From: Puia dinghuensis
Lineage (GTDB): Bacteria; Bacteroidota; Bacteroidia; Chitinophagales; Chitinophagaceae
Length of the DNA: 64,000 nt
Assembly (NCBI RefSeq): GCF_014642875.1
Contig: NZ_BMJC01000002.1
Coordinates: forward strand, 1,178,001-1,242,000
Reading direction: 5' to 3'
Part shown: positions 18,217 through 26,975 of the stretch, piece by piece
Layout of the letters: every line of letters starts with the position of its first letter
Position numbering within the stretch: position 1 is the first letter of the stretch
The notes under the pieces: generated by a model
What the model was told of the DNA's origin: nothing
Database searches by the model: none
What the model saw: the letters and a program-made list of their open reading frames with translations, nothing else
Program-made: the position numbers and the translations under genes

Positions 18217-18230
18217 CAAAAATATTTTTG
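18217..18230. promoter_or_regulatory. Overlapping divergent promoters on one palindrome
   Basis: CAAAAATATTTTTG reads TATTTTTG on both strands (minus 18224-18217, plus 18223-18230). Both match TAnnTTTG and point to tetR and the DHA2 exporter respectively. A second minus-strand match lies at 18189-18196. Confidence 0.65.
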
Positions 18231-18247
18231 TCGCCTACCTTTAAGGA

Positions 18248-19786
18248 ATGCCAACTTATCCTCTCCGAAGCGAGGCGGGCCGCTGGGTCCTGGTCTCGAC
18301 CATCCTGGCCTCCTCCATGGCCTTTATCGACGGCACGGCATTGAATGTCGTGCTGCCGGCATTGCAAAAGGGCCTCAATGCTACTGGCGCCGATCTGTTC
18401 TGGATACTCAACGCCTACCTGCTGGTGCTGGCCGCGCTGATCCTTGTCGGGGGTTCGCTAGGGGACCGGCTCGGCCGGAAGCGGGTATACATGATCGGTA
18501 TTTCCATCTTCCTTCTTGGCAGCGCTGCCTGTGGCGTCGCCCCGAATGTCGGTTACCTCATCGCGTTCAGGGTGCTCCAGGGCATCGGGGGCGCGTTGAT
18601 GATACCAGGCAGCTTGTCCTTGCTTTCTTCCTCGATAGATGAAAAAGAAAGGGGCAAGGCCATCGGCACCTGGAGCGCCGCGACCACAGTGGTGACCCTG
18701 GGTGGACCGATCATCGGCGGAGCGCTGGCGGATGCGGGCTTGTGGCGGTACATCTTCTTTATCAATATTCCCATCGGGCTTGCCGCCTTGCTCATTCTTT
18801 CACGAAAGGTGGGCGAGACCAGGGACGCAGACGCCAGCGGCGCGCTCGACCTGCCGGGTGTCTTTGCCATCGCTTTGGGACTGGCCGCGCTGACCTTTGG
18901 TTTTTTGCGTATGCCGGAGTTGGGTTTCCACCACTGGGCCGTATGGGGCTCGCTGGCACTGGGGCTGTTGCTGCTGGTGGCCTTTTTGCTGATCGAAGCC
19001 AAGAGCCGTCGGCCGATGATGCCGCTGTACCTGTTCGCCAATCCGACGTTCAGCGGGGTCAACGCGCTTACTTTCTTCCTCTATGCCGGGCTTGGCGCGG
19101 GGATGCTCTTCGTGTCGCTGAATCTGGTACAGGCCCAGGGGTACAGTCAATTGGAGTCCGGGCTCACCTTCCTGCCGTTCACACTGCTGATGATCGGCCT
19201 TGCCCGGTGGGCGGGATCGCTGGCCGACAAGTATGGTCCCCGTTGGTTTCTTGTCGGCGGACCGGCAGTGGCGGGTGTGGGCCTGTTGCTGCTCTCTTTT
19301 ATCGGCGAGACCCGCGGACCTAGAGATTACTGGACAACCTTTCTGCCCGCGGTGCTGGTCTTCGGCCTGGGCCTGGCTTTCACCGTGGCGCCGTTGACGA
19401 CGACGGTGATGACTTCCGTGGACGACCGGCATTCCGGAGTAGCTTCGGGGATCAACAATGCGATGACACGCATCTCCAATGTCTTTGCCAATGCCATCTT
19501 CGGGGCGCTGGCGGTGCTGTTGTTCACCGGCGTGCTGCGGGGAAAGCTGGATGGATTGTCTTTGCCGCCGGAGATGAAGCAGGAGGTGATGGCCCAGGCG
19601 GCCAACCTGGGAAATGCCAAACCTCCGGCCGGTTTGGCGGCAACAGACAAGGAGGCTGTGGCGCGGATCTATCGCGAGGGGTTTATCACGGTGTATGGAG
19701 ATATCCTGCGGCTGGCGTCGGGACTGGCCTTCCTGGGTGCGGTGATGGGTTTGTTGTTCGTAAGGAACAAGCCGCGACAGCAGTGA
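18248..19786 (+). CDS. DHA2-family MFS multidrug exporter (14 TM)
   Basis: The 512-residue protein begins just downstream of the divergent promoter. It has about 14 membrane helices, motif A (GSLGDRLGRKRVY) after helix 2, and the antiporter motif C (LGGPIIGGALAD) in helix 5. These are typical of EmrB/QacA proton antiporters. No EmrA-type adaptor gene is adjacent. It is divergent from tetR and shares its operator, so it is probably the main target of the repressor. Drug specificity cannot be read from the sequence. Confidence 0.93.
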   Translation: MPTYPLRSEAGRWVLVSTILASSMAFIDGTALNVVLPALQKGLNATGADLFWILNAYLLVLAALILVGGSLGDRLGRKRVYMIGISIFLLGSAACGVAPNVGYLIAFRVLQGIGGALMIPGSLSLLSSSIDEKERGKAIGTWSAATTVVTLGGPIIGGALADAGLWRYIFFINIPIGLAALLILSRKVGETRDADASGALDLPGVFAIALGLAALTFGFLRMPELGFHHWAVWGSLALGLLLLVAFLLIEAKSRRPMMPLYLFANPTFSGVNALTFFLYAGLGAGMLFVSLNLVQAQGYSQLESGLTFLPFTLLMIGLARWAGSLADKYGPRWFLVGGPAVAGVGLLLLSFIGETRGPRDYWTTFLPAVLVFGLGLAFTVAPLTTTVMTSVDDRHSGVASGINNAMTRISNVFANAIFGALAVLLFTGVLRGKLDGLSLPPEMKQEVMAQAANLGNAKPPAGLAATDKEAVARIYREGFITVYGDILRLASGLAFLGAVMGLLFVRNKPRQQ

Positions 19787-19879
19787 GATGGCGAGACGGC
19801 GCGCAACACCGCAAACTTGTGACCCGGTGTGTGGCAGGTTGTATTTGGCCCATTCGCGGGATTTGGGTAACTTAAAAGT

Positions 19880-22573
19880 ATGCTTGCTCGACACAAACGC
19901 CTGCTTTTGGCCGTAGCGATATTGCTTTCTATCGCACTGGTTTCCTGGCGGATCTTCTCCCCCCGACGGCCGATCGACTTCAACACGCAGGTGAAGCCCA
20001 TCCTCAATAAAAAATGCATCATCTGCCATGGCGGGGTGAGGCGGCAAGCCGATCTCAGCTTCCTCTTCCGCGCAGATGCGCTTGGTAAAACAAAATCGGG
20101 CAAGCGGGCGATCATCCCCGGCGACCCCGATCACAGCGAGATGCTGCGCAGGCTGACGCTCACCGATGTCGAAGACCGCATGCCGTATAAACAACCACCG
20201 CTGTCCAAACAAGAGATTGCTATTCTACGTGACTGGATCAAAGAGGGCGCGAAATGGGGTGATCACTGGGCCTACACCCCCGTGCATCCGGTGGAGGTAC
20301 CACGATCAAAGGCGTCGTTCTTTGGGCTGGTGGGGCCGGCGAAGAATGATTGGGTACGGAATGATATTGATTGTTTTGTTTGGGATAAGTTAAAGACAGT
20401 GGGGTTGTCGCCTTCGCAGGAGGCCGATAAGGCAACACTACTGAGGCGGGTGAGCCTCGACCTGACCGGGCTGCCACCTTCTGCCGCACTGGCAAAGCGC
20501 TTCCTCGACGACACGAGTGCGGGTGCCTACGAACGGGCGGTCGATACGCTGCTTGCCTCGCCGCATTATGGTGAACGGTGGGCGGCGCTGTGGCTCGACC
20601 TGGCGCGCTATGCAGATACCAAGGGCTACGAACGCGATGACAGCCGGAGCATCTGGCGCTACCGCGACTGGCTGATCACGGCTTTTAACCAGGACAAGCC
20701 CTACGACCGGTTTCTCGTCGAACAGCTGGCGGGCGACCTGTTGCCCAACCCCACCGACGACCAGCTGATCGCGACGGCTTTTCACCGCAACACGATGACA
20801 AACGATGAGGGTGGAACGGATAACGAGGAATTTCGCACCGCGGCCGTGCTGGACAGGGTCAATACTACGTGGCAGGCGCTGATGGGTACCACTTTTGCCT
20901 GTGTGCAATGCCACAGCCATCCTTACGATCCGTTTGTACATGATGACTACTACCGGTTCATGGCCTTCTTCAACGATACGCGCGACGAAGATTCCTATGC
21001 CGACTACCCGCTGCTGCGAAAGTTTTCGGGTGAGGATAGTATTGGAGTAGCGCGGCTGACGGATTGGGTCCGATCGCACAGTGGCGAGCAGCGCGCAGCG
21101 GAAGTGCGCTGGTTTCTCCGTACCTGGCAGCCGGCGATGAACGGGCTGCGGGCCGACCGGTTTGTAAATGCCGAATTAGCCGATACCAAGTGGCTGGCGA
21201 TGCGGGATCATGGGGTGGCGCGGCTGGCCGGGGTAGACCTCGAGGCGCGGGATCAACTGATCTACCGATACATCGGATTTGTAAAGGGCGGACGTCTGAC
21301 TTTGCACCTCGACAGTGTGCGTGGACCCGTGTTGCGGGAGATGCCGCTGGATACCTCGCATAACTGGACGATCGCCGCTGCCGACCTGCCGGTGGGCAAG
21401 GGGATGCACGATCTATACCTGTGTTATGAGAACCCGGGGTTGGCGAAGAAGCCGGATATGAGCGGGGTACAATTCGATTGGTTCTGCTTTACCCACCGGT
21501 TTCCGCAAGGGGATGAGGCGATGAAGAAATTATATTGGCGGCTGGTGTCGGCCGATGTTCCGACTGTGCCGGTGATGATGGACAACCCGCGCGATATGCA
21601 CCGGCCGACCTATGTCTTTGAAAAAGGCAACTGGCTGGTGAAGGGGGCACGAGTAGAACCGGCAACGCCGCATACGCTGAATCCCTTCCCTACCGGCGCA
21701 CCGCGTAACCGGCTGGGGCTGGCGCAGTGGCTGACGAGCCCGCAAAACCCGCTGACGGCCCGCACCATGGTCAACCGGCTTTGGGAGCAGCTGTTCGGCA
21801 CAGGTCTGGTGGAGACGCTGGAAGACCTGGGAACACAGGGGGCGACGCCGACCCACCGGGAGCTGCTGGATTTCCTGGCGTGGCGATTCATGCATGAAGA
21901 TGGGTGGAGCATTAAGCGCATGTTGCGCGAGATAGTGTTGTCGGCCACCTACCGGCAGGATTCCAGAGTTCGCGCGGATGCGGAGGCGAAGGATGCCGAC
22001 GATCGGTATTATTGGCGGGCGCCGCGGGTGCGACTCTCCGCGGAGGAGATCAGAGACCAGGCGCTGGCTGTGAGCGGATTGCTGGATGAGCAACTCTATG
22101 GTCCTTCCGTTATGCCATGGCAGCCCAAGGGTATCTGGCTTTCGCCATGGAACGGCCAAGACTGGCAAAAGAGCCCGGGGCACGATCAGTATCGCCGCGC
22201 CCTTTATACCTATTGGAAACGGACGGCCCCCTACCCTTCCATGATCAGTTTTGACGGGGTGGCACGGGAGGTGTGTACGGCCCGGCGCATCCGGACGAAT
22301 ACCCCATTACAGGCGCTGGTGCTGTTGAATGATTCGGTCTACCTGGAGGCGGCAAAACATTTGGCGGATAAGATGCGAGGAGGGGAAGATCTTGGCGATG
22401 CGATACAATCAGGCTACGGGGCGATCATGCTGCGCGCCATGTCGGAGAAAAAGGTGACGGCGATGATGAACTTGTATGCGAAGGCAAGTAAGGCCGGTGC
22501 GGGTTCACCTGACGCGATGACGGTAGTGGCGAGTGCATTGTTGAACCTGGATGAGGTGGTAACAAAAAATTGA
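19880..22573 (+). CDS. DUF1549/DUF1553 protein with planctomycete-type cytochrome c domain
   Basis: The 897-residue exported protein begins with an N-terminal membrane anchor. A heme c motif CIICH (C46, C49, H50) follows in a PSCyt1-like domain, then a DUF1549 region (about 150-360) and the DUF1553 region to the C-terminus (NRLWEQLFGTGLVETLEDLG, MLREIVLSATYRQDS, RRIRTNTPLQALVLLND). Such proteins are abundant in Planctomycetes and occur in soil Bacteroidota. Their role is unproven, though linkage to polymer catabolism is often suggested. It is the first gene of a tight four-gene operon. Confidence 0.92.
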   Translation: MLARHKRLLLAVAILLSIALVSWRIFSPRRPIDFNTQVKPILNKKCIICHGGVRRQADLSFLFRADALGKTKSGKRAIIPGDPDHSEMLRRLTLTDVEDRMPYKQPPLSKQEIAILRDWIKEGAKWGDHWAYTPVHPVEVPRSKASFFGLVGPAKNDWVRNDIDCFVWDKLKTVGLSPSQEADKATLLRRVSLDLTGLPPSAALAKRFLDDTSAGAYERAVDTLLASPHYGERWAALWLDLARYADTKGYERDDSRSIWRYRDWLITAFNQDKPYDRFLVEQLAGDLLPNPTDDQLIATAFHRNTMTNDEGGTDNEEFRTAAVLDRVNTTWQALMGTTFACVQCHSHPYDPFVHDDYYRFMAFFNDTRDEDSYADYPLLRKFSGEDSIGVARLTDWVRSHSGEQRAAEVRWFLRTWQPAMNGLRADRFVNAELADTKWLAMRDHGVARLAGVDLEARDQLIYRYIGFVKGGRLTLHLDSVRGPVLREMPLDTSHNWTIAAADLPVGKGMHDLYLCYENPGLAKKPDMSGVQFDWFCFTHRFPQGDEAMKKLYWRLVSADVPTVPVMMDNPRDMHRPTYVFEKGNWLVKGARVEPATPHTLNPFPTGAPRNRLGLAQWLTSPQNPLTARTMVNRLWEQLFGTGLVETLEDLGTQGATPTHRELLDFLAWRFMHEDGWSIKRMLREIVLSATYRQDSRVRADAEAKDADDRYYWRAPRVRLSAEEIRDQALAVSGLLDEQLYGPSVMPWQPKGIWLSPWNGQDWQKSPGHDQYRRALYTYWKRTAPYPSMISFDGVAREVCTARRIRTNTPLQALVLLNDSVYLEAAKHLADKMRGGEDLGDAIQSGYGAIMLRAMSEKKVTAMMNLYAKASKAGAGSPDAMTVVASALLNLDEVVTKN

Positions 22574-22574
22574 T

Positions 22575-24089
22575 ATGACCCAAAAAGAATTATACAACCA
22601 GCGATTGCTGCGCGAGGCGGAAGCAGCCGTTGCGCGACGGGGGACGCGGCGGCATTTCTTACAGGACTGCGCGATGGGATTCGGGGCGTTGGCATTGGGC
22701 TCGCTGCTACCGTCCTGCCACAGCAGCAGTATGGGCACGGGCGGCAACCCGATCGTTTTTGATCCGGCACATCCGCTGGCGCCACGCCTGCCGATGTTTC
22801 CCGCCAGGGCCAAACGCGTCATCTACCTGCATATGGCGGGCGCGCCGTCGCAACTGGAGCTGTTCGACTACAAGCCCGCATTGGAGAAACTCGATGGCCA
22901 GAACTGTCCCGCCTCCCTGCTGGAAGGAAAACGCTTTGCCTTTATCCGGGGAGTACCCAAGATGCTGGGGCCACAGGCCCGCTTTGCGCAGCATGGACAA
23001 AGTGGCGCCTGGATCAGCGAGAACATGCCGCACCTGGCAACCATCGCAGACGAGCTTTGCTTTTTGAAGGCCGTTACTACCGATCAGTTTAACCATGCGC
23101 CGGCGCAACTGCTGGTGCAGACGGGATCACCCCGGCTTGGACGGCCAAGCATGGGCAGCTGGGTCACGTATGGGCTTGGGACGGAGAACCAGAACCTGCC
23201 GGGGTTTGTCGTGCTTACCAGCGGCGGTAAATTCCCGGATGCCGGTAAAAGCGTGTGGGGCAGTGGTTTTCTGCCAAGCGTATACCAGGGCGTGCAATGC
23301 CGCAGCGAGGGTGACCCGGTGTTGTTTATCAAAGACCCGGCAGGGATGTCGCGTGATCTGCGGAAGGCGTCCATCGATGCGATAAATGCCGTCAACGCGG
23401 AGGAATATAAAGATTACGGTGACCCGGAGATACTGTCGCGCATCTCGCAATATGAGATGGCCTTCAAGATGCAACTATCCGTCCCCGAAACTATGAACAT
23501 CAACGATGAACCTGCCTATATCCACGAACTCTATGGCACCCAGCCCGGCAAGGCCTGTTTTGCCAACAATATCCTGCTTGCGCGGAAACTGGTGGAGAAG
23601 GGTGTCCGCTTTGTACAGCTGTTCGACTGGGGCTGGGATAGCCATGGTACGGAAGCAAGTCTGGCCATCGACGTCGGGTTTATCAATAAATGCCGCCAGG
23701 TCGATCGGAGCATTACGGCTCTTATCCTCGACCTGAAGCAGCGGGGCTTGCTGGAGGACACGCTGGTCATCTGGGGTGGGGAGTTTGGCCGGACGCCGAT
23801 GATGGAGAACCGGGAAGGTAAACCCAATCCCTTCAAAGGCCGGGACCACCATACCGATGCTTTTACTATTTTCATGGCGGGGGCAGGGGTGAAAAAAGGG
23901 TTTTCCTATGGGGAGACGGATGAGATAGGGTATTCGGCCATCAGTGGGAAGACGACAGCCTTTGACGTTCAGGCAACGATCTTGCAGCAATTGGGATTCG
24001 ATCACGAGAAGTTCACCTATGTTTTCGAGGGACGGCCGTTCAGGCTGACGGATGTATTTGGGAAGGTGATTGAAGATATTTTAGTATGA
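22575..24089 (+). CDS. DUF1501 protein, Tat-exported sulfatase/phosphatase-like fold
   Basis: It starts 1 bp after the previous stop. The 504-residue protein has a twin-arginine signal (TRRHFLQDCAMGFGALALG, about residues 22-40) followed by a cysteine. It also has the DUF1501 motifs LHMAGAPSQLELFDYKP, WGWDSHG and VIWGGEFGRTP, and a His-rich GRDHH segment. DUF1501 belongs to the alkaline phosphatase/sulfatase superfamily and almost always accompanies DUF1553 genes. It is likely periplasmic; the substrate is unknown. Confidence 0.93.
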   Translation: MTQKELYNQRLLREAEAAVARRGTRRHFLQDCAMGFGALALGSLLPSCHSSSMGTGGNPIVFDPAHPLAPRLPMFPARAKRVIYLHMAGAPSQLELFDYKPALEKLDGQNCPASLLEGKRFAFIRGVPKMLGPQARFAQHGQSGAWISENMPHLATIADELCFLKAVTTDQFNHAPAQLLVQTGSPRLGRPSMGSWVTYGLGTENQNLPGFVVLTSGGKFPDAGKSVWGSGFLPSVYQGVQCRSEGDPVLFIKDPAGMSRDLRKASIDAINAVNAEEYKDYGDPEILSRISQYEMAFKMQLSVPETMNINDEPAYIHELYGTQPGKACFANNILLARKLVEKGVRFVQLFDWGWDSHGTEASLAIDVGFINKCRQVDRSITALILDLKQRGLLEDTLVIWGGEFGRTPMMENREGKPNPFKGRDHHTDAFTIFMAGAGVKKGFSYGETDEIGYSAISGKTTAFDVQATILQQLGFDHEKFTYVFEGRPFRLTDVFGKVIEDILV

Positions 24090-25009
24090 AAAGAAGCACT
24101 TTTATCTCAACGAGCTCGGCGGCGGTAACCGCGCTGTTGCTGGGGTCGCTTGAAGCTTTTGCAAAAGACAAGCAATACATGAACAGCAACGCTGGTTTCG
24201 AACTAAAGATCATGGCCACCAACTGGGGCTTTGACGGCAGCCTGGACGCCTATTGCGCCAAGGCAAAAAAAGAAGGCTATGACGGCATCGAGATCTGGTG
24301 GCCGATGGAAAAACCCGCGCAGGACGAGTTGTTTGCCGCCCTGCATGCCCATGGACTGGATGTGGGTTTTCTTTGTGCGGGGCAGCAAAGCGATTTTGCC
24401 GCACATCTCGACCTTTTCCGGCGGATGACGACGGCAGCGGCGACCAACACGGTGCAGCGGCCCCTGTATATCAACTGTCATTCGGGCCGCGATTATTTCA
24501 GCTATGACCAGAACAAGGCCTTTCTCGATCACACCCGGGAGCTTGCGGCAAAAACAGGTATCACCATCTGTCATGAGACACATCGGAGCCGCATCTTGTT
24601 TGCGGCGCCCGTCGCGCGGCACTACCTCGAAAATGATCCCGATCTTCGGGTGACCTTTGACGTATCACACTGGTGCAATGTGAGCGAAAGCCTGTTGCAG
24701 GACCAGGCGGCGACCGTCGATCTGACGTTGTCACGGGTGGACCATATTCATGCACGGATAGGCCATCCGGAGGGGCCACAGGTGAACGATCCCCGGGCCC
24801 CTGAGTGGAAGGCGGCGGTGGATGCCCATTTTGCGTGGTGGGACAAGGTTGTCGAGCGAAAGAAGAAAGAGGGCCGTCGCCTGACGATATTGACAGAATT
24901 CGGTCCGCCCGACTATATGCCCACGCTGCCGTATACGCGCCAGCCGCTGGGGGATCAGTGGGCCATCAATGCGCATATGATGCACATCTTAAGAAGCAGA
25001 TACGCATGA
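24086..25009 (+). CDS. Sugar phosphate isomerase/epimerase-family TIM-barrel protein, exported
   Basis: The start overlaps the upstream stop by 4 bp. The 307-residue protein has an N-terminal signal-like segment (STFISTSSAAVTALLLGSLEAFA), then an AP-endonuclease-2-like TIM barrel with GYDGIEIWW, CHETHRSR and VTFDVSHWC motifs providing His/Glu/Asp metal ligands. Related proteins isomerise sugars or inositols. Export with the cytochrome-like partners suggests a role on an extracytoplasmic carbohydrate. Confidence 0.88.
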   Translation: MKRSTFISTSSAAVTALLLGSLEAFAKDKQYMNSNAGFELKIMATNWGFDGSLDAYCAKAKKEGYDGIEIWWPMEKPAQDELFAALHAHGLDVGFLCAGQQSDFAAHLDLFRRMTTAAATNTVQRPLYINCHSGRDYFSYDQNKAFLDHTRELAAKTGITICHETHRSRILFAAPVARHYLENDPDLRVTFDVSHWCNVSESLLQDQAATVDLTLSRVDHIHARIGHPEGPQVNDPRAPEWKAAVDAHFAWWDKVVERKKKEGRRLTILTEFGPPDYMPTLPYTRQPLGDQWAINAHMMHILRSRYA

Positions 25010-26418
25010 GGTGGATCGCGCATTTTCATCCGGTGATCGTTCATTTACCCATCGGGATGTTGCTGGCGGCCTTGCTGTTGCAGGTGTTGTCAGGCAGGCC
25101 GGCGTATGCGGCTTTGCGGCCTGCCGTGCCAGTGGTGTTGCTGGCGGGGGCGGTGTCGGCTATAGCTTCCTGTGTGACGGGGTGGCTGCTGGCCGCCGAC
25201 GGAGATTACGAAGAATCGCTTGTAGCCTGGCACCGATGGCTGGGGATCAGCCTGACGCTGCTGTCGCTGGTGGTGTACTGGCGGGTGCGCCGGCGGGGGT
25301 TCGACCGGATGCATACACTATTGTCGCTGGGATTGCTGGCACTGGTGGTTGTGACCGGCCACCTGGGTGGATCGCTTACCCATGGATCGGATTACCTGGC
25401 CGTCGGCGGCAGTGCTTCGCCTGCATCGGCGGAGGTGGACAGTCCCATTGTCAACGTGCAGGCAGCGAAGGCCTATGCGGAAATAGTGCGGCCCATTCTG
25501 CGGGACAACTGCTTCAGCTGTCACGGCGCTACGCGCCAAAAAGGCGGGTTACGGATGGATGAGACCGCGGCGCTGATGAAGGGTGGAAAAGATGGGGTGG
25601 TGATCGAGCCTGGCAACGGGAGCGGGAGCGAACTGATCAAACGTTTGTTGTTGCCCGAAGAGGAAGAGCATCACATGCCGCCAAAGCAGAAGAAACAATT
25701 GACCGAGCGGCAGATCGCGCTATTGCATTGGTGGATCGACCAGGGGGCTGACTTTACGCGCCGGGTCGCGGAGCTGAAACAACCTGATTCCGTTCGCCCG
25801 GCCTTGCTGGCGGTGCAGTCGGTGCATCCGAGGACGATGGTAAGCGATGTACCCTCCGATGCGGTGGAGGCGCCGGACCGGCGAGCGGTTGAGGCGTTGC
25901 GGGCAAAGGGGGTGCTGGTGATGCCGGTGGCGCAGAATAGTAATTGGCTGGATGCGGATCTTTCGGGGGCGGCAGCGGCGGGGAGCAAGGTGCAGGAGGT
26001 AGTAGTGCTGTTGTCGGCGTTGAAGAAACAGCTGCTCTCGCTGCGGGTTGATCACACGGATGTTGGCGACAGCGGACTGGCGGCGATCGGTCAGTGTGTG
26101 GCGTTGCGGTCGCTCGACCTTGCCGGTACGCGGATAACGGATGCCGGATTGGCAGCACTGCGCGGGTTGCGGGAGTTGCGGGTGTTGAACCTGGTTGGGA
26201 CGGGAGTGAGCGTCGCAGGGGTGGAGGGATTGAAAAGGCTGACAAAGCTGCGGGCTATATATCTATACGGAACAAAGGTGGGGCATGAAGATTGGACTGC
26301 GCTGAAAAAGGCGTTTCCCAAAACAATGCTGGATACGGGGGGCTATTCTTTACCGGTGCTGGCGACGGATACGGCGGTGGTGCGAGCTCCCGCCCCGGGT
26401 GGGCCAGGGAAGAAGTGA
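25006..26418 (+). CDS. DUF2231-type membrane protein with c-type heme and leucine-rich repeats
   Basis: ATG 25006 overlaps the upstream stop (ATGA) and begins the membrane domain; a longer in-frame ORF is an overlap artefact. The 470 residues comprise four membrane helices (HFHPVIVHLPIGMLLAALLL onward), then a heme motif CFSCH in a PSCyt1-like domain. A C-terminal run of about five leucine-rich repeats follows (LRSLDLAGTRITDAGLAALRG and so on). It could pass electrons for the operon's periplasmic oxidoreductase chemistry. The combination is known in planctomycete-like operons, but the function is not established. Confidence 0.88.
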   Translation: MRWIAHFHPVIVHLPIGMLLAALLLQVLSGRPAYAALRPAVPVVLLAGAVSAIASCVTGWLLAADGDYEESLVAWHRWLGISLTLLSLVVYWRVRRRGFDRMHTLLSLGLLALVVVTGHLGGSLTHGSDYLAVGGSASPASAEVDSPIVNVQAAKAYAEIVRPILRDNCFSCHGATRQKGGLRMDETAALMKGGKDGVVIEPGNGSGSELIKRLLLPEEEEHHMPPKQKKQLTERQIALLHWWIDQGADFTRRVAELKQPDSVRPALLAVQSVHPRTMVSDVPSDAVEAPDRRAVEALRAKGVLVMPVAQNSNWLDADLSGAAAAGSKVQEVVVLLSALKKQLLSLRVDHTDVGDSGLAAIGQCVALRSLDLAGTRITDAGLAALRGLRELRVLNLVGTGVSVAGVEGLKRLTKLRAIYLYGTKVGHEDWTALKKAFPKTMLDTGGYSLPVLATDTAVVRAPAPGGPGKK

Positions 26419-26934
26419 TCAGCTCTTCCCGATGAAGATACCCGCGAGAAAAACGATGACCCCGCCGATGATGATCTGGATGGCCGCCTTCCCGAGAGGT
26501 GTTTCCATGTACCGGTGGCGGACCCAGGCGATGACGAACAGTTCGACGACGACGATGGCGATGGCGACGGTCATGGCCGTTTTGAAATAGGGGATAAGAA
26601 ATGGCAGGGCGTGGCCGGCTGCGCCGATGAAGGTCATCGCGCCTTCCACCAGACCGCGATTGACGGGGCTGCCGCGACCGCTGAGCTTGCCGTCGTCGGA
26701 GAGAGCTTCGGAGAAGGCCATGCTGATCCCTGCGCCGACGGCAGTTGCCATGCCGACGAGAAAGGCGGTATGGCTGTTCCGGGTGGAGAGGGCTGCGGCG
26801 AAGAGCGGTGCGAGCGAGGATACGGAGCCGTCCATGAGACCGGCGAGACCGGGTTGGATGACCCGGAGAATAAAGTTCTTTTTTTCGGTGGCATCGTCGG
26901 TCTTTGCCAGGTTATCGGTCGAAGTGCTGTCCAT
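26419..26934 (-). CDS. VIT1/CCC1-family iron/manganese transporter-like protein
   Basis: ATG 26934 begins MDSTSTDNLAKTDD ahead of the family signature LAGLMDGSVSSLAPLFAAAL; the ORF upstream of it is not credible. The 171 residues have about five membrane helices, shorter than typical VIT proteins, which also carry a cytoplasmic metal-binding loop. The conserved GISMAFSEALSDDG helix is present. It is predicted to move Fe2+ or Mn2+ across the membrane. It follows the RND efflux genes on the same strand with a 41-bp gap, so it may be the last gene of that operon. Confidence 0.8.
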   Translation of the reverse strand: MDSTSTDNLAKTDDATEKKNFILRVIQPGLAGLMDGSVSSLAPLFAAALSTRNSHTAFLVGMATAVGAGISMAFSEALSDDGKLSGRGSPVNRGLVEGAMTFIGAAGHALPFLIPYFKTAMTVAIAIVVVELFVIAWVRHRYMETPLGKAAIQIIIGGVIVFLAGIFIGKS

Positions 26935-26975
26935 GCCAGTGGGTTTTTGTGAAGGTAGGTGAAATCTGTATGTTT

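Noticed and set aside
18800-20212. 470-codon open frame antisense to the DHA2 exporter
   Set aside because: It is rich in Gln/Arg/His with no domain and spans two real genes on the other strand.
24805-25005. Upstream extension of the DUF2231 protein
   Set aside because: It overlaps the sugar isomerase gene in another frame; the ATGA overlap at 25006 and the membrane domain that begins there mark the true start.
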